A stretch of DNA of 64,000 nt from Nematostella vectensis (taxonomy: Eukaryota > Cnidaria > Anthozoa > Actiniaria > Edwardsiidae). Position 1 is the first letter of the stretch; the number at the start of each line of letters is the position of its first letter. The stretch spans positions 2,106,001 to 2,170,000 of the forward strand of contig NC_064037.1 in NCBI RefSeq assembly GCF_932526225.1, written 5' to 3'. The position numbers and the translations under genes were made by a program. Shown here piece after piece: positions 1-11,540 of this stretch. The notes beneath the pieces were generated by a model, which had not been told where the DNA came from, did no database searches, and saw only the letters and a list, made by a program, of their open reading frames with translations.

Positions 1-3000
1 CAGGAGGCTGAACATCCCTGGCGCACCGCCACGCCCTTTCTCGGGGAACCTCGGCGACATCCAAAAATACGGAGGCCAGCACATGGCGCTCCTGGAATAC
101 AGAAAGAGATACGGCAAGGTGTTTTCATTTTGCACGGGCAAGAACGTGGAGGTGATTGTCGCGGACCCGGATATGCTGAAACAGATTCTTGTAAAAGAGT
201 TTTCAAGCTTTAGGAATCGCCACTTTGCGTTTCCGCCTAAAGGATTGATTCGGTTGGGCCTCTTTGCCTCCAAAGACGAGGACTGGAAACGAGTGCGTTC
301 TACACTGACCCCTACTTTTACTTCCGGTAAAATGAAGACCATGATTCCTCTGGTTTCCAAATCATGTGACACCTTGATCCAGAAGCTGGGAGAAGTCGCC
401 GACACAGGTACCCTGAAGATACTGAATTCACAATTCAGGGGAAGATATTTGCGCTGTAAATTTTCATTTTATGCGCTTTTTCATGCATTTTAGTTATACT
501 GTAAGTTTTTTAGTTATAAGCATTTTAGTTATAAGCATTTTAGTTATAAGCATTTTAGTTATAAGTATTTTAGTTTTAAGTATTTTAGTTATAAGCATTT
601 TAGTTATAAGTATTTTAGTTATAAGTATTTTAGTTATGAGTATTTTAGTTATAAGTAACCCCAACACCGCCATCACAGGCAGGTTTCGACCGACAATAAT
701 ACAAAGGACATGCTGGCTTTTCCAGAGTTACTCATGACACTTGATCGACCGACAATAATACAAAGGACATGCTTGCTTTTCCAGAGTTACTCATGACACT
801 TGATCGACCGACAATAATACAAAGGACATGCTGGCTTTTCCAGAGTTACTCATGACACTTGATCGACCAACAATAATACAAAGGACATGCTGGCTTTTCC
901 AGAGTTACTTATGACATTTGATCGACCGACAATAATACAAAGGACATGCTGGCTTTTCCAGAAATACCAATGACACTTGAGTTTCGACCGACAATAATAC
1001 AAAGGACATGCTGGCTTTTCCAGAAATACCAATGACACTTGAGTTTCGACCGACAATAATACAAAGGACATGCTGGCTTTTCCAGAGTTACTTATGACAT
1101 TTGATCGACCGACAATAATACAAAGGACATGCTGGCTTTTCCAGAGTTAGTAATGACACTTGAGTTTCGACCGATAATAATACAAAGGACATGCTGGCTT
1201 TTCCAGAAATACCAATGACACTTGAGTTTCGACCGACAATAATACAAAGGACATGCTGGCTTTTCCAGAAATACCAATGACACTTGAGTTTCGACCGACA
1301 ATAATACAAAGGACATGCTGGCTTTTCCAGAGTTACTTATGACATTTGATCGACCGACAATAATACAAAGGACATGCTGGCTTTTCCAGAGTTAGTAATG
1401 ACACTTGAGTTTCGACCGATAATAATACAAAGGACATGCTGGCTTTTCCAGAGTTACTCATGACACTTGATCGACCGACAATAATACAAAGGACATGCTG
1501 GCTTTTCCAGAGTTACTCATGACACTTGAGTTTCGACCGACAATAATACAAAGGACATGCTGGCTTTTCCAGAGTTACTTATGACACTTGAATTTCGACC
1601 GACAATAATACAAAGGACATGCTGGCTTTTCCAGAGTTACTCATGACACTAAATCGGCCGATAATAATACAAAGGACATGCTGGCTTTTCCAGAGTTACT
1701 CATGACACTTGATCGGCCGACAATAATACAAAGGACAAGCTGGCTTTTCCAGAGTTACTCATGACACCTGATCGACCGACAATAATGCAAAGGACATACT
1801 GGCTTTTCGACAATAATACAAAGGACATGCTGGCTTTTCGACAATAATACAAAGGACATACTGGCTTTTCCAGAGTTACTCATGACACCTGATCGACCGA
1901 CAATAATACAAAGGACAAGCTGGCTTTTCCAGAGTTACTCATGACACTTGAGTTTCGACCGACAATAATACAAAGGACATGCTTGCTTTTCCAGAGTTAG
2001 TAATGACACTTAAGTTTCGACCGACAATAATACAAAGGACATGCTGGCTTTTCCAGAGTTACTTATGACACTTGAATTTCGACCGACAATAATACAAAGG
2101 ACATGCTGGCTTTTCCAGAGTTACTCATGACACTTGATCGACCGACAATAATACAAAGGACATGCTGGCTTTTCCAGAGTTACTCATGACACTTGATCGA
2201 CCGACAATAATACAAAGGACATGCTGGCTTTTCCAGAATTACTCATGACACTTGAATTTCGACCCACAATAATACAAAGGACATGCTGGCTTTTCCAAAG
2301 TTACTTATGACATTTGATCGACTGACAATAATACAAAGGACATGCTGGCTTTTCCAGAGTTACTCATGACACTTGATTTCGACCGACAATAATACAAAGG
2401 ACATGCTGGCTTTTCCAGAGTTACTCATGACACTTCAGTTTCGACCGACAATAATACAAAGGACATGCTGGCTTTTCCAGAGTTACTCATGACACTTGAG
2501 TTTCGACCGACAATAATACAAAGGACAAGCTGGCTTTTCCAGAGTTACTCATGACACTTAAGTTTCGACCGACAATAATACAAAGGACAAGCTGGCTTTT
2601 CCAGAGTTACTCATAACACCTGATCGACCGACAATAATACAAAGGACATACTGGCTTTTCGACAATAATACAAAGGACATGCTGGCTTTTCGACAATAAT
2701 ACAAAGGACATACTGGCTTTTCCAGAGTTACTCATGACACCTGATCGACCGACAATAATACAAAGGACATGCTGGCTTTTCCAGAGTTACTCATGACACC
2801 TGATCGACCGACAATAATACAAAGGACAAGCTGGCTTTTTCAGAGTTACTCATGACACCTGATCGACCGACAATAATACAAAGGACATGCTGGCTTTTCC
2901 AGAGTTACTCATGACACCTGATCGACCGACAATAAAACAAAGGACAAGCTGGCTTTTCCAGAGTTACTCATGACACCTGATCGACCGACAATAATACAAA

Positions 3001-6000
3001 GGACATGCTTGCTTTTCCAGAGTTACTCATGACACCTGATCGACCGACAATAATACAAAGGACATGCTTGCTTTTCCAGAGTTACTTATGACACTTGAGT
3101 TTCGACCGACAATAATACAAAGGACATGCTGGCTTTTCCAGAGTTACTCATGACACTTGATCGACCGACAATAATACAAAGGACATGCTGGCTTTTCCAG
3201 AGTTACTCATGACACTTGAGTTTCGACCGATAATAATACAAAGGAGAAAAAGACATGCTGGCTTTTCCAGAATTACTCATGACACTTGAATTTCGACAGA
3301 CAATAATACAAAGGACATGCTGGCTTTTCCAGAGTTACTCATGACACTTCAGTTTCGACCGACAATAATACAAAGGACATGCTGGCTTTTCCAGAGTTAC
3401 TCATGACACTTGAGTTTCGACCGACAATAATACAAAGGACAAGCTGGCTTTTCCAGAGTTACTCATGACACTTAAGTTTCGACCGACAATAATACAAAGG
3501 ACATGCTGGCCTTTCCAGAGTTACTCATGACACTTGATCGACCGACAATAATACAAAGGACATGCTGGCTTTTCCAGAAATACCAATGACACTTGAGTTT
3601 CGATCGACAATGATACAAAGGACATGCTGGCTTTTCCAGAGTTAGTAATGACACTTGAGTTTCGACCGACAATAATACAAAGGACATGCTGGCTTTTCCA
3701 GGGTTACTCATGACACTTGATTTCGACCGACAATAATATAAAGGACATGCTGGCTTTTCCAGAGTTACTCATGACACCTGATCGACCGACAATAATACAA
3801 AGGACAAGCTGGCTTTTCCAGAGTTACTCATGACACCTGATCGACCGACAATAATACAAAGGACATGCTGGCTTTTCCAGAGTTACTCATGACACTTGAT
3901 CGACCGACAATAATACAAAGGACATGCTGGCTTTTCCAGAGTTACTCATGACACTTGAGTTTCGACCGATAATAATACAAAGGAGAAAAAGACATGCTGG
4001 CTTTTCCAGAATTACTCATGACACTTGAATTTCGACAGACAATAATACAAAGGACATGCTGGCTTTTCCAGAGTTACTCATGACACTTCAGTTTCGACCG
4101 ACAATAATACAAAGGACATGCTGGCTTTTCCAGAGTTACTCATGACACTTGAGTTTCGACCGACAATAATACAAAGGACAAGCTGGCTTTTCCAGAGTTA
4201 GTAATGACACTTAAGTTTCGACCGACAATAATACAAAGGACATGCTGGCTTTTCCAGAGTTACTCATGACACTTGATCGACCGACAATAATACAAAGGAC
4301 ATGCTGGCTTTTCCAGAAATACCAATGACACTTGAGTTTCGATCGACAATAATACAAAGGACATGCTGGCTTTTCCAGAGTTAGTAATGACACTTGAGTT
4401 TCGACCGACAATAATACAAAGGACATGCTGGCTTTTCCAGAGTTACTCATGACACCTGATCGACCGACAATAAAACAAAGGACAAGCTGGCTTTTCCAGA
4501 GTTAGTAATGACACTTGATCGACCGACAATAATACAAAGGACAAGCTGGCTTTTCCAGAGTTAGTAATGACACTTGAGTTTCGACCGATAATAATACAAA
4601 GGACATGCTTGCTTTTCCAGAGTTACTCATGACACTTGAATTTCGACCGACAATAATACAAAGGACAAGCTGGCTTTTCCAAAGTTACTCATGACACTTG
4701 AGTTTCGACCGATAATAATACAAAGGACATGCTTGCTTTTCCAGAGTTACTCATGACACTTGAATTTCGACCGACAATAATACAAAGGACATGCTGGCTT
4801 TTCCAGAATTACTCATGACACTTGAATTTCGACCGACAATAATACAAAGGACATGCTGGCTTGAGTTTCGACGAATACCAAGCGTTTCACGCTTGGTGGC
4901 GGGAACTCTCCCTCGACTGACAACAAGTGAAAAATTATGATTTGGGTATTTTGTGATGGCGCGCACCGAAGCGTTTAACAAAGAGTCTACCACTAGATGA
5001 CCATCGTGGCGTGCGACACACTGTAAATGTTCTGAATGAATTCACACAAATTTCTGAATAGCTTCATCTAATATACAACTTTCTACCTTCGTTACAGAGC
5101 ACAGTATTAACATGCTCTCCTGGTACAGTCAGATGACGCTAGAAATCATCCTTTCCTGCGCCTTTGGCGTCGACTCCAACGTTCAAACAAACCAGGAAAA
5201 TGAGTTCCTGCAAAAAGCGAGATCCATTTTTCATCCTCCGGCATTCCTAAAATGGCTTCTAGCATTGCCATTTACGCAGTTCCTCAGGTATTTCGCCGGT
5301 CTCTTTCGTACTCAGATAGACTTTTTTATGGACCTTGCCCGAGGTATCATCCAGGCGCGACTAGCACATCAAGGGAAGGGGCGCAAAGATCTGGTCGAGT
5401 TGATGCTTAACGCGCACAACGAGGAAAACGGCGGGAAGTTGACGGCAGATGAAGTCATCGCCCAGTCGGCGACCTTTCTGCTGGCGGGGCACGAGACTGC
5501 AGGCAACGCGTTAACATTCACAACCTATCATCTGGTGGTGAACCCAGAAATCCAGGAACGGCTGCGAGAAGAGATCTTAGCGGCAATGAGGAGGGAGCCT
5601 GATAAGCCGCTGTATGAGCTGATCTTTGGTCTAGAGTACTTGGAAGCGGTGGTCAATGAATCTCTTAGAATAACCCCGCCCGCGCACGTTATGACGCGAG
5701 AATGCACGAAGGAATGCACCATTAACGGTATAACCATACCAGCGGGAATGATCGTTAAGTACCCAATCTACACCTTACATCACGACCCAGAGGCCTGGGA
5801 AGAGCCGGAGAAGTTCAACCCCGAGAGATTCCTTACGCGCGATGATTCCCGAAGCCCATTCCAGTTCCTTCCTTTCGGTGCTGGACCGAGGATTTGCATC
5901 GGTGCGCGGTTCGCCATGATGGAAGTGAAGGCAGCTTTAGTAAAGATCTTATCCAAGTATCGTCTTGTCCGCGCCCCTGACACACAAGTACCCCTTAAAG

Positions 6001-6062
6001 TTGTGTCGGGCTTTACTTTGACTTGTAAGGATGGACTTCATGTTCGGGTCCAATCTTTGTAA
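1..6062 (+). CDS. Cytochrome P450, CYP3 clan (3' part; gene starts before the window)
   Basis: Two coding exons are visible: 1-407 (reading frame from base 2) and 5098-6062 (stop TAA 6060-6062), joined across a 4.7-kb GT-AG intron in phase 1. About 456 residues are visible against roughly 500 for the family; the N-terminal membrane anchor lies upstream. Motifs seen: proline-rich hinge (IPGAPPRPF), C-helix WKRVR, I-helix oxygen-binding AGHETAGN, ExxR as ESLR, PERF, and the heme-binding loop FGAGPRICIG with its cysteine ligand. The pattern (FTSGKMK, DxxWKRVRS, PLK near the C-terminus) fits the CYP3/CYP3A-thromboxane-synthase clan, so a microsomal haem monooxygenase acting on xenobiotics, lipids or steroids is likely; the substrate cannot be told. 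The join gives a smooth family-like sequence (ADTE then HSINM), which supports the splice sites. No frameshift or stop is seen, so the gene looks functional. Confidence 0.9.
498..656. repeat. 15-bp minisatellite (TTTTAGTTATAAGCA-like)
   Basis: About ten tandem copies of a 15-bp unit close to TTTTAGTTATAAGCA lie in the first part of the P450 intron, starting about 90 bp after the splice donor. Both strands are open in frame only because the period is a multiple of three; no protein is proposed. Confidence 0.9.
684..4868. repeat. 59/62-bp minisatellite filling the P450 intron (about 70 copies)
   Basis: A unit starting CGACCGACAATAATACAAAG and carrying GGACATGCTGGC and CTTTTCCAGAG repeats about 70 times. 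Two unit lengths alternate: 59 bp, and 62 bp when the joint reads GAGTTTCGACC instead of GATCGACC. Short deleted units occur near 1795-1860 and again near 2645-2710. A rare insertion variant (GGAGAAAAAGACATG) occurs at 3241 and 3980, and the surrounding block repeats at a 739-bp offset, so the array grew partly by block duplication. Reverse-strand ORFs here are by-products of the repeat. Confidence 0.95.
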
Positions 6063-6084
6063 TGGATCCACTTTGGTGCTAAAG

Positions 6085-7996
6085 TGCCTAAGTAAATCAA
6101 ATTACCCGAGAGAGAGCCTAAGTAAATCAAATTACGCGAGAGAGAGCCAATGTAAATCAAATTACGCGAGAGAGAGCGTAAGTGAATCAACGCACGCGAG
6201 AGAGAGCCTAAAGGAATCAACGCACGCGAGAGAGAGCCTAAGTGAATCAACTCACGCGAGAGAGAGCCTAAGTGAATCAACGCACGCGAGGGAGAGCCTA
6301 AGTGAATCAACGCACGCGAGGGAGAGCCTAAGTGAATGAACGCACGCGAGAGAGCCTAAGTGAATCAACGCACGCGAGAGAGAACCTAAGTGAATCAATG
6401 CACGCGAGAGAGAGCCTAAAGGAATCAACGCACGCGAGGGAGAACCTAAGTGAATCAACGCACGCGAGAGAGAGCCTAAGTGAATCAACGCACGCGAGGG
6501 AGAGCCTAAAGGAATCAACGCACGCGAGAGAGAACCTAAGTGAATCAACGCACGCGAGAGAGAGCCTAAGTGAATCAACGCACGCGAGGGAGAGCCTAAG
6601 TGAATCAACGCACGCGAGGGAGAGCCTAAAGGAATCAACGCACGCGAGAGAGAACCTAAGTGAATCAACGCACGCGAGAGAAAACCTAAGTGAATCAACG
6701 CACGCGAGAGAGAGCCTAAGTGAATCAACGAACGCGAGGGAGAGCCTAAAGGAATCAACGCACGCGAGAGAGAACCTAAGTGAATCAAAGCACGCGAGAG
6801 AGAGACTAAGTGAATCGACGCACGCGAGATAGAGCCTAAGTGAATCAACGCACGCGAGAGAGAGCCTAAGTGAATCAACGCACGCGAGAGAGAGCCTAAA
6901 GGAATCAACGCACGCGAGAGAGAGCCTAAAGGAATCAACGCACGCGAGAGAGAGCCTAAGTGAAGCAACGCACGCGAGAGAGAGCCTAAGTGAATCAACG
7001 CACGCGAGGGAGAGCCTAAAGGAATCAACGCACGCGAGAGAGAACCTAAGTGAATCAACGCACGCGAGAGAGAGCCTAAGTGAATCAACGTGCGCGAGAG
7101 AGAGCCTAAGTGAATCAACGTGCGCGAGAGAGAGCCTAAGTGAATCAACGCACGCGAGAGAGAACCTAAGTGAATCAACGCACGCGAGAGAGAACCTAAG
7201 TGAATCAACGTGCGCGAGAGAGAGCCTAAGTGAATCAACGCACGCGAGGGAGAGCCTAAGTGAATCAACGCACGCGAGGGAGAGCCTAAAGGAATCAACG
7301 CACGCGAGAGAGAACCTAAGTGAATCAACGCACGCGAGAGAAAACCTAAGTGAATCAACGCACGCGAGAGAGAGCCTAAGTGAATCAACGAACGCGAGGG
7401 AGAGCCTAAAGGAATCAACGCACGCGAGAGAGAACCTAAGTGAATCAAAGCACGCGAGAGAGAGACTAAGTGAATCGACGCACGCGAGATAGAGCCTAAG
7501 TGAATCAACGCACGCGAGAGAGAGCCTAAGTGAATCAACGCACGCGAGAGAGAGCCTAAAGGAATCAACGCACGCGAGAGAGAGCCTAAAGGAATCAACG
7601 CACGCGAGAGAGAGCCTAAGTGAAGCAACGCACGCGAGAGAGAGCCTAAGTGAATCAACGCACGCGAGGGAGAGCCTAAAGGAATCAACGCACGCGAGAG
7701 AGAACCTAAGTGAATCAACGCACGCGAGAGAGAGCCTAAGTGAATCAACGTGCGCGAGAGAGAGCCTAAGTGAATCAACGCACGCGAGAGAGAACCTAAG
7801 TGAATCAACGCACGCGAGAGAGAACCTAAGTGAATCAACGTGCGCGAGAGAGAGCCTAAGTGAATCAACGCACGCGAGAGAGAACCTAAGTGAATCAACG
7901 CACGCGAGAGAGAGCCTAAGTGAATCAACGTGCGCGAGAGAGAGCCTAAGTGAATCAACGCACGCAAGAGAGAGCCTAAGTAAATCAACGTGCGCG
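6085..7996. repeat. 30-bp minisatellite directly downstream of the P450 stop (about 64 copies)
   Basis: Unit close to GCCTAAGTGAATCAACGCAC followed by GCGAGAGAGA, beginning 23 bp after the P450 stop, so probably in the 3' UTR or just past it. Since 30 is a multiple of three and the unit lacks stops in several frames, ORFs of more than 560 codons appear on the minus strand and shorter ones on the plus strand; I treat these as artefacts. Bases 6553-7120 and 7213-7780 look identical by eye (660-bp offset, 22 units), pointing to a recent block duplication. Confidence 0.95.
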
Positions 7997-8465
7997 CTGA
8001 CTAATTGCGCAAAAACGGCGTTTACATCTGGCAATCTACAACGGCAGCTATGAGCATTCTATGTACGGTATTTAATTTCACAGTATAATAAATAATGATT
8101 ATTTTATAATGCTAATGATGGCGATGATGATAATTATTTACAACGGGAGCTATCTACGAACATTCTATGTACGGTATTTGATTCCATAGCATAATTAATT
8201 CGTGATTATATTATTTTATGATGATGGGATAATTAATCATCAATAATCAATGATGATGATTATGATAATAAAATGATAATGATGATTATTATATGACTAT
8301 AATAAAGAAAATAGAACGAATAAAACGGCATTGAATATATATGTCATTTTAATATTAAAAATGACTTATTGACAATAATCCGATTTACAAAAACGTAGAA
8401 AGAAACCACCGGACAGCCTCTATCTGCTGGTGTGCGTCGGACCTTGTGGTCTGCGTCGACAGTTG
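7997..8465. other. AT-rich non-coding stretch with an imperfect duplication
   Basis: No gene seen. A roughly 65-bp segment containing CATTCTATGTACGGTATTT occurs at about 8037-8104 and again, diverged, at about 8141-8205. The rest is rich in GATGAT/ATAATA simple sequence. Confidence 0.6.
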
Positions 8466-9905
8466 ATTAATTAATAAAACCTTTAAAAGAAAAAGTCGAC
8501 AACAACGCAATTTATGTTTTTTAGAACGATATTTCGGCAGGCCAATACCTGCCTTCTTCAGGTTATAAATGAGTTACAATGGCATGTTATAGCTAGTATA
8601 TGTACAAAGTTCATTGATGATTAACTAAAAAAAGGTAAAAATAGTAATTGAGTAAAGAGTGACTTATGGAAGATGGTAAATAGGATGGTGTGGATTACTA
8701 AGTAGCTAAACGGTTTCTTCACGCCGGTTGAGGCCACCGGGTTTAAGAGTGCCAGCGCGAGCTATCAGTGTGGCTTCTCTTGCTTTGCGGATGGAGTCGC
8801 GGTTATTTCTTATTTTTTCAATAGGTATGAGCTCTATGTCAGAAGCGGAGTGGTTAGGTTTTAGGAAGTGTTCAGCGGCGTAAGTTGGTATGGATCGAGA
8901 TTGGGAGTCTACAGTTCTGTGGTGGTCATTAAAGCGTTCTTTTAATTTGCGTTTAGTTTCCCCAATATATTGAAGGTTACAGCGGTTACATTGAATCATA
9001 TAAATCACGTTTTTAGTATTGCAGGTTATGTAGGAGGTTATAGGTCGTGTTTCACCTGTTGAGAAAAATGTGTAGCTTTTAAGGCCATCGGTTCTAATAT
9101 AGGGGCAGGTTAGGCAGTTTTTTCCGCAACGGAAAGCACCTGGAGGTTGGTGGGAGAGCGGTCGGAAGGTAGCTTGGCTTTAACGAGGATGTCGCGGAGG
9201 TTAGGTGAGCGGCGAAAGGCGACAAGAGGGGGCTCAGTGAAAACCTTATGGCATCGCTGAGACGAGAGTAGAAGGTTGTAGTTTCTACGGATTATGTTGT
9301 TGATGTTAGGTAGTGTAGGGTTATAGGTAGTGACAAAGGGGATGCGACGGGAGTTTTTGTGGTTGTTATTATTAGGGCGAGGGGCGTCAATGCGGGAAAT
9401 GTTAGCAACGCGTAGGATTTGTCTATTGAGAAAAGCGGGTTTATAGCCACGCTTGAGGAGGTAGTTGGTGAGTTCATTGCAGCGGTTATTAAAGCTTTCT
9501 TCTGTAGAACAAATGCGGCGAATACGGAGGGCGAGGCTATAGGGGATGGATGGCCTTTTTGGTGTGATGAGGATGGCAAGATGAAAAAAGAAGGTGTTGG
9601 TGTTTGTCAGTAGGTTTGGAGTAGAGGTCAGTTTCGATTTTACTATTAACAAGGGAGACATTAACGTCAAGAAAAGGTAAATTGTTATAGGAGTGGGAGC
9701 TTGTAAATTTAAATGGTGGGATGTAGATTGTTAAGATAATCTACAAAAGCGTTCAATTTGTCTAGACCCTCAGTCCATACAACAAAAATATCGTCGATGT
9801 ATCTTAACCACGTATGGGGTTTGTAAGGGGCGTCACGCAAAGCGTTGGTTTCAAATAGACCAAGAAAGAGACTACTACCTCCAGCCATTAGTAAGTAAAC
9901 TTCCA
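8466..9905 (-). mobile_element. Penelope-like retroelement, 5'-truncated minus-strand copy
   Basis: Reading on the minus strand, the copy runs from the end of the reverse transcriptase (YIDDIFVV near 9790) through the linker to a GIY-YIG endonuclease domain (IYMIQC and QYIGETKRKLKERF, 8706-9008), the RT then GIY-YIG order of Penelope-like elements. The RT part is cut off at about 9870 and a filler of about 35 bp precedes the opposed copy. A frameshift near 9710 and further frame changes around 9550-9670 and 9120 break the ORF. The 3' end near 8466-8480 (CTTTTAAAAG, GTCGAC) matches the end of the plus-strand copy at about 11515-11540, fixing both outer borders. Confidence 0.88.
8706..9008 (-). 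pseudogene. GIY-YIG endonuclease domain of the Penelope-like copy
   Basis: A 100-codon open segment with the GIY-YIG core in its Penelope form (IYMIQC then QYIGET), a following basic stretch, HHR, and the conserved end GLNRREE. The catalytic domain looks intact, but it is separated from the RT by frame breaks, so I call it a remnant of an inactive element. Confidence 0.85.
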
Positions 9906-11540
9906 TCATACGTTAAAGACACTAACCACTTCTTAAACATTTTATTAACACTCAGCAACCTACCAACAGACTCTCTCCTGGTCACACTCGACGTCTCTAG
10001 CCTCTATACTAATATTCCACATAATGATGGCATCAACGCTTGTCACCATTCCTTCGCACATGTAACACTAACCCCATCCCTGTTATTTGTGATTTAATCC
10101 GCATGATCCTGCAAATGAACAACTTCTCCTTTAATGACAAACACTACCTTCAGAAGCATGGCACCGCAATGGGCACACGCTTGGCACTCTCTTTCGCCTG
10201 TCTCTTTCTTGGTCTATTTGAAACCAACGCTTTGCGTGACGCCCCTTACAAACCCCATACGTGGTTAAGATACATCGACGATATTTCATAGTATAGTTTA
10301 GGTTTTTCCCCCACCAAAATCCGCAAAGCCAGCAAAGTCTAGCAGATTTAAAAAAAATATTTTGAACCCTGACCACAGACAAAATAATGGGGAACAAAAC
10401 GATAGAACGGGGGTACAATAGAACAATGAGGTAATCCTGCCAGTCCTGTTAGGCCTTACGGGTGGGCTTCTCCACTTCTGTTTTGCTAGAATGACAAAAT
10501 GGTGGCTGGCAGAGTCACTAGGGACATTAAGAACGCAAAGACTTAGAACACCATGGATGTTGGATTTGTGCGTGCTGTGCTCGATGTTCAACTATACGCT
10601 TTCAAATATGTGGATAGTCCAATGGATCTGAACGCTTGAGAAAGCGTAAAATTTGACATTACTTTATCGCCTTACGCTGTACATTAGGCTAGTGGGGACG
10701 TGTTATGGAATTCAATACATGCGAGACTCTTGTTTTTGCATAATTCAGTACATCAATACTCTTGGGGCACGTGAACCTAAGAGTATGCAAATCTAGTGTA
10801 TTACGACGATATTATCCCCTCTTGTCGCCTTTCGCCGCTCACCTAACCTCCGCGACATCCTCGTTAAAGCCAAGCTACCTTCCGACCGCTCTCCCACCAT
10901 CCAACCTCCCGGTGCTTTCCGTTGCGGAAAAAACTGCCTAACCCGCCCCAATATTAGAACCGATGGCCTTACCAGCTACACATTTTTCTCAACAGGTGAA
11001 ACACGACCTATAACCTCCCACATAACCTGCAATACTAAAAACGTGATTTATATGATTCAATGTAACCGCTGTAACCTTAATGACCACCGCAGAACTGTAG
11101 ACTCCCAATCTCGATCCATACCAACCCACGCCGCTGAACACTTCCTAAAACCTAACCACTCCGCTTCTGACATAGAGCTCATACCTATTGAAAAAATAAG
11201 AAATAACCGCGACTCCATCCGCAAAGCAAGAGAAGCCACACTGATAGCTCGCGCTGGCACTCTTTAACCCGGTGGCCTCAACCGGCGTGAAGAAACCGTT
11301 TAGCTACTTAGTAATCCACACCATCCTATTTACCATCTCCCATAAGTCACTCTTTACTCAATAACTATTTTTACCTTTTGTTAGTTAATCATCAATAAAC
11401 TTTGTACATATACTAGCTATAACATGCCATTGTAACTCATTTATAACCTGAAGAAGGCAGGTATTGGCCTGCCGAAATATCGTTCTAAAAAACATAAATC
11501 TGCGTTGTTGTCGACTTTTTCTTTTAAAAGTTTTAATAAT
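9906..11540 (+). mobile_element. Penelope-like retroelement, broken plus-strand copy
   Basis: Starts inside the RT (LLVTLDVSSLYTNIPH near 9975-10022; GTAMGT near 10162; YIDDI at about 10272-10286), is interrupted at 10288-10802 by unrelated sequence, and resumes at about 10813 in the linker before the endonuclease. The GIY-YIG domain (11043-11267) has lost about 45 bp encoding the YIG half (QYIGETKRKLKERF is missing), so it cannot be active. The 3' region to 11540 mirrors 8466-8640 on the other strand. The copies are head to head and form a large imperfect palindrome. Confidence 0.85.
10288..10802. mobile_element. 515-bp insert in the Penelope-like copy, flanked by 10-bp direct repeats
   Basis: The 10-mer CGACGATATT stands at 10278-10287 and again at 10803-10812 around about 515 bp that does not resemble the element. 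The left repeat joins RT sequence; the right joins the later linker (CCCCTCTTGTCG). This looks like an insertion with target-site duplication at an older deletion junction. Terminal inverted repeats are weak (TAGTATAGTTTAGG against TACACTAGATTTGC), so the family is unknown. No coding signal seen. Confidence 0.5.

Noticed and set aside
850-4450. Reverse-strand ORFs in the P450 intron
   Set aside because: Products of the 59/62-bp array; they share the same low-information peptide and break whenever the unit length changes.
6252-8034. Very long minus-strand ORFs (578 and 568 codons) with LIHLGSLSRA-type repeats
   Set aside because: They follow from a 30-bp period without stop codons and are open in two minus-strand frames at once. 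No signal peptide, start context or domain is seen.
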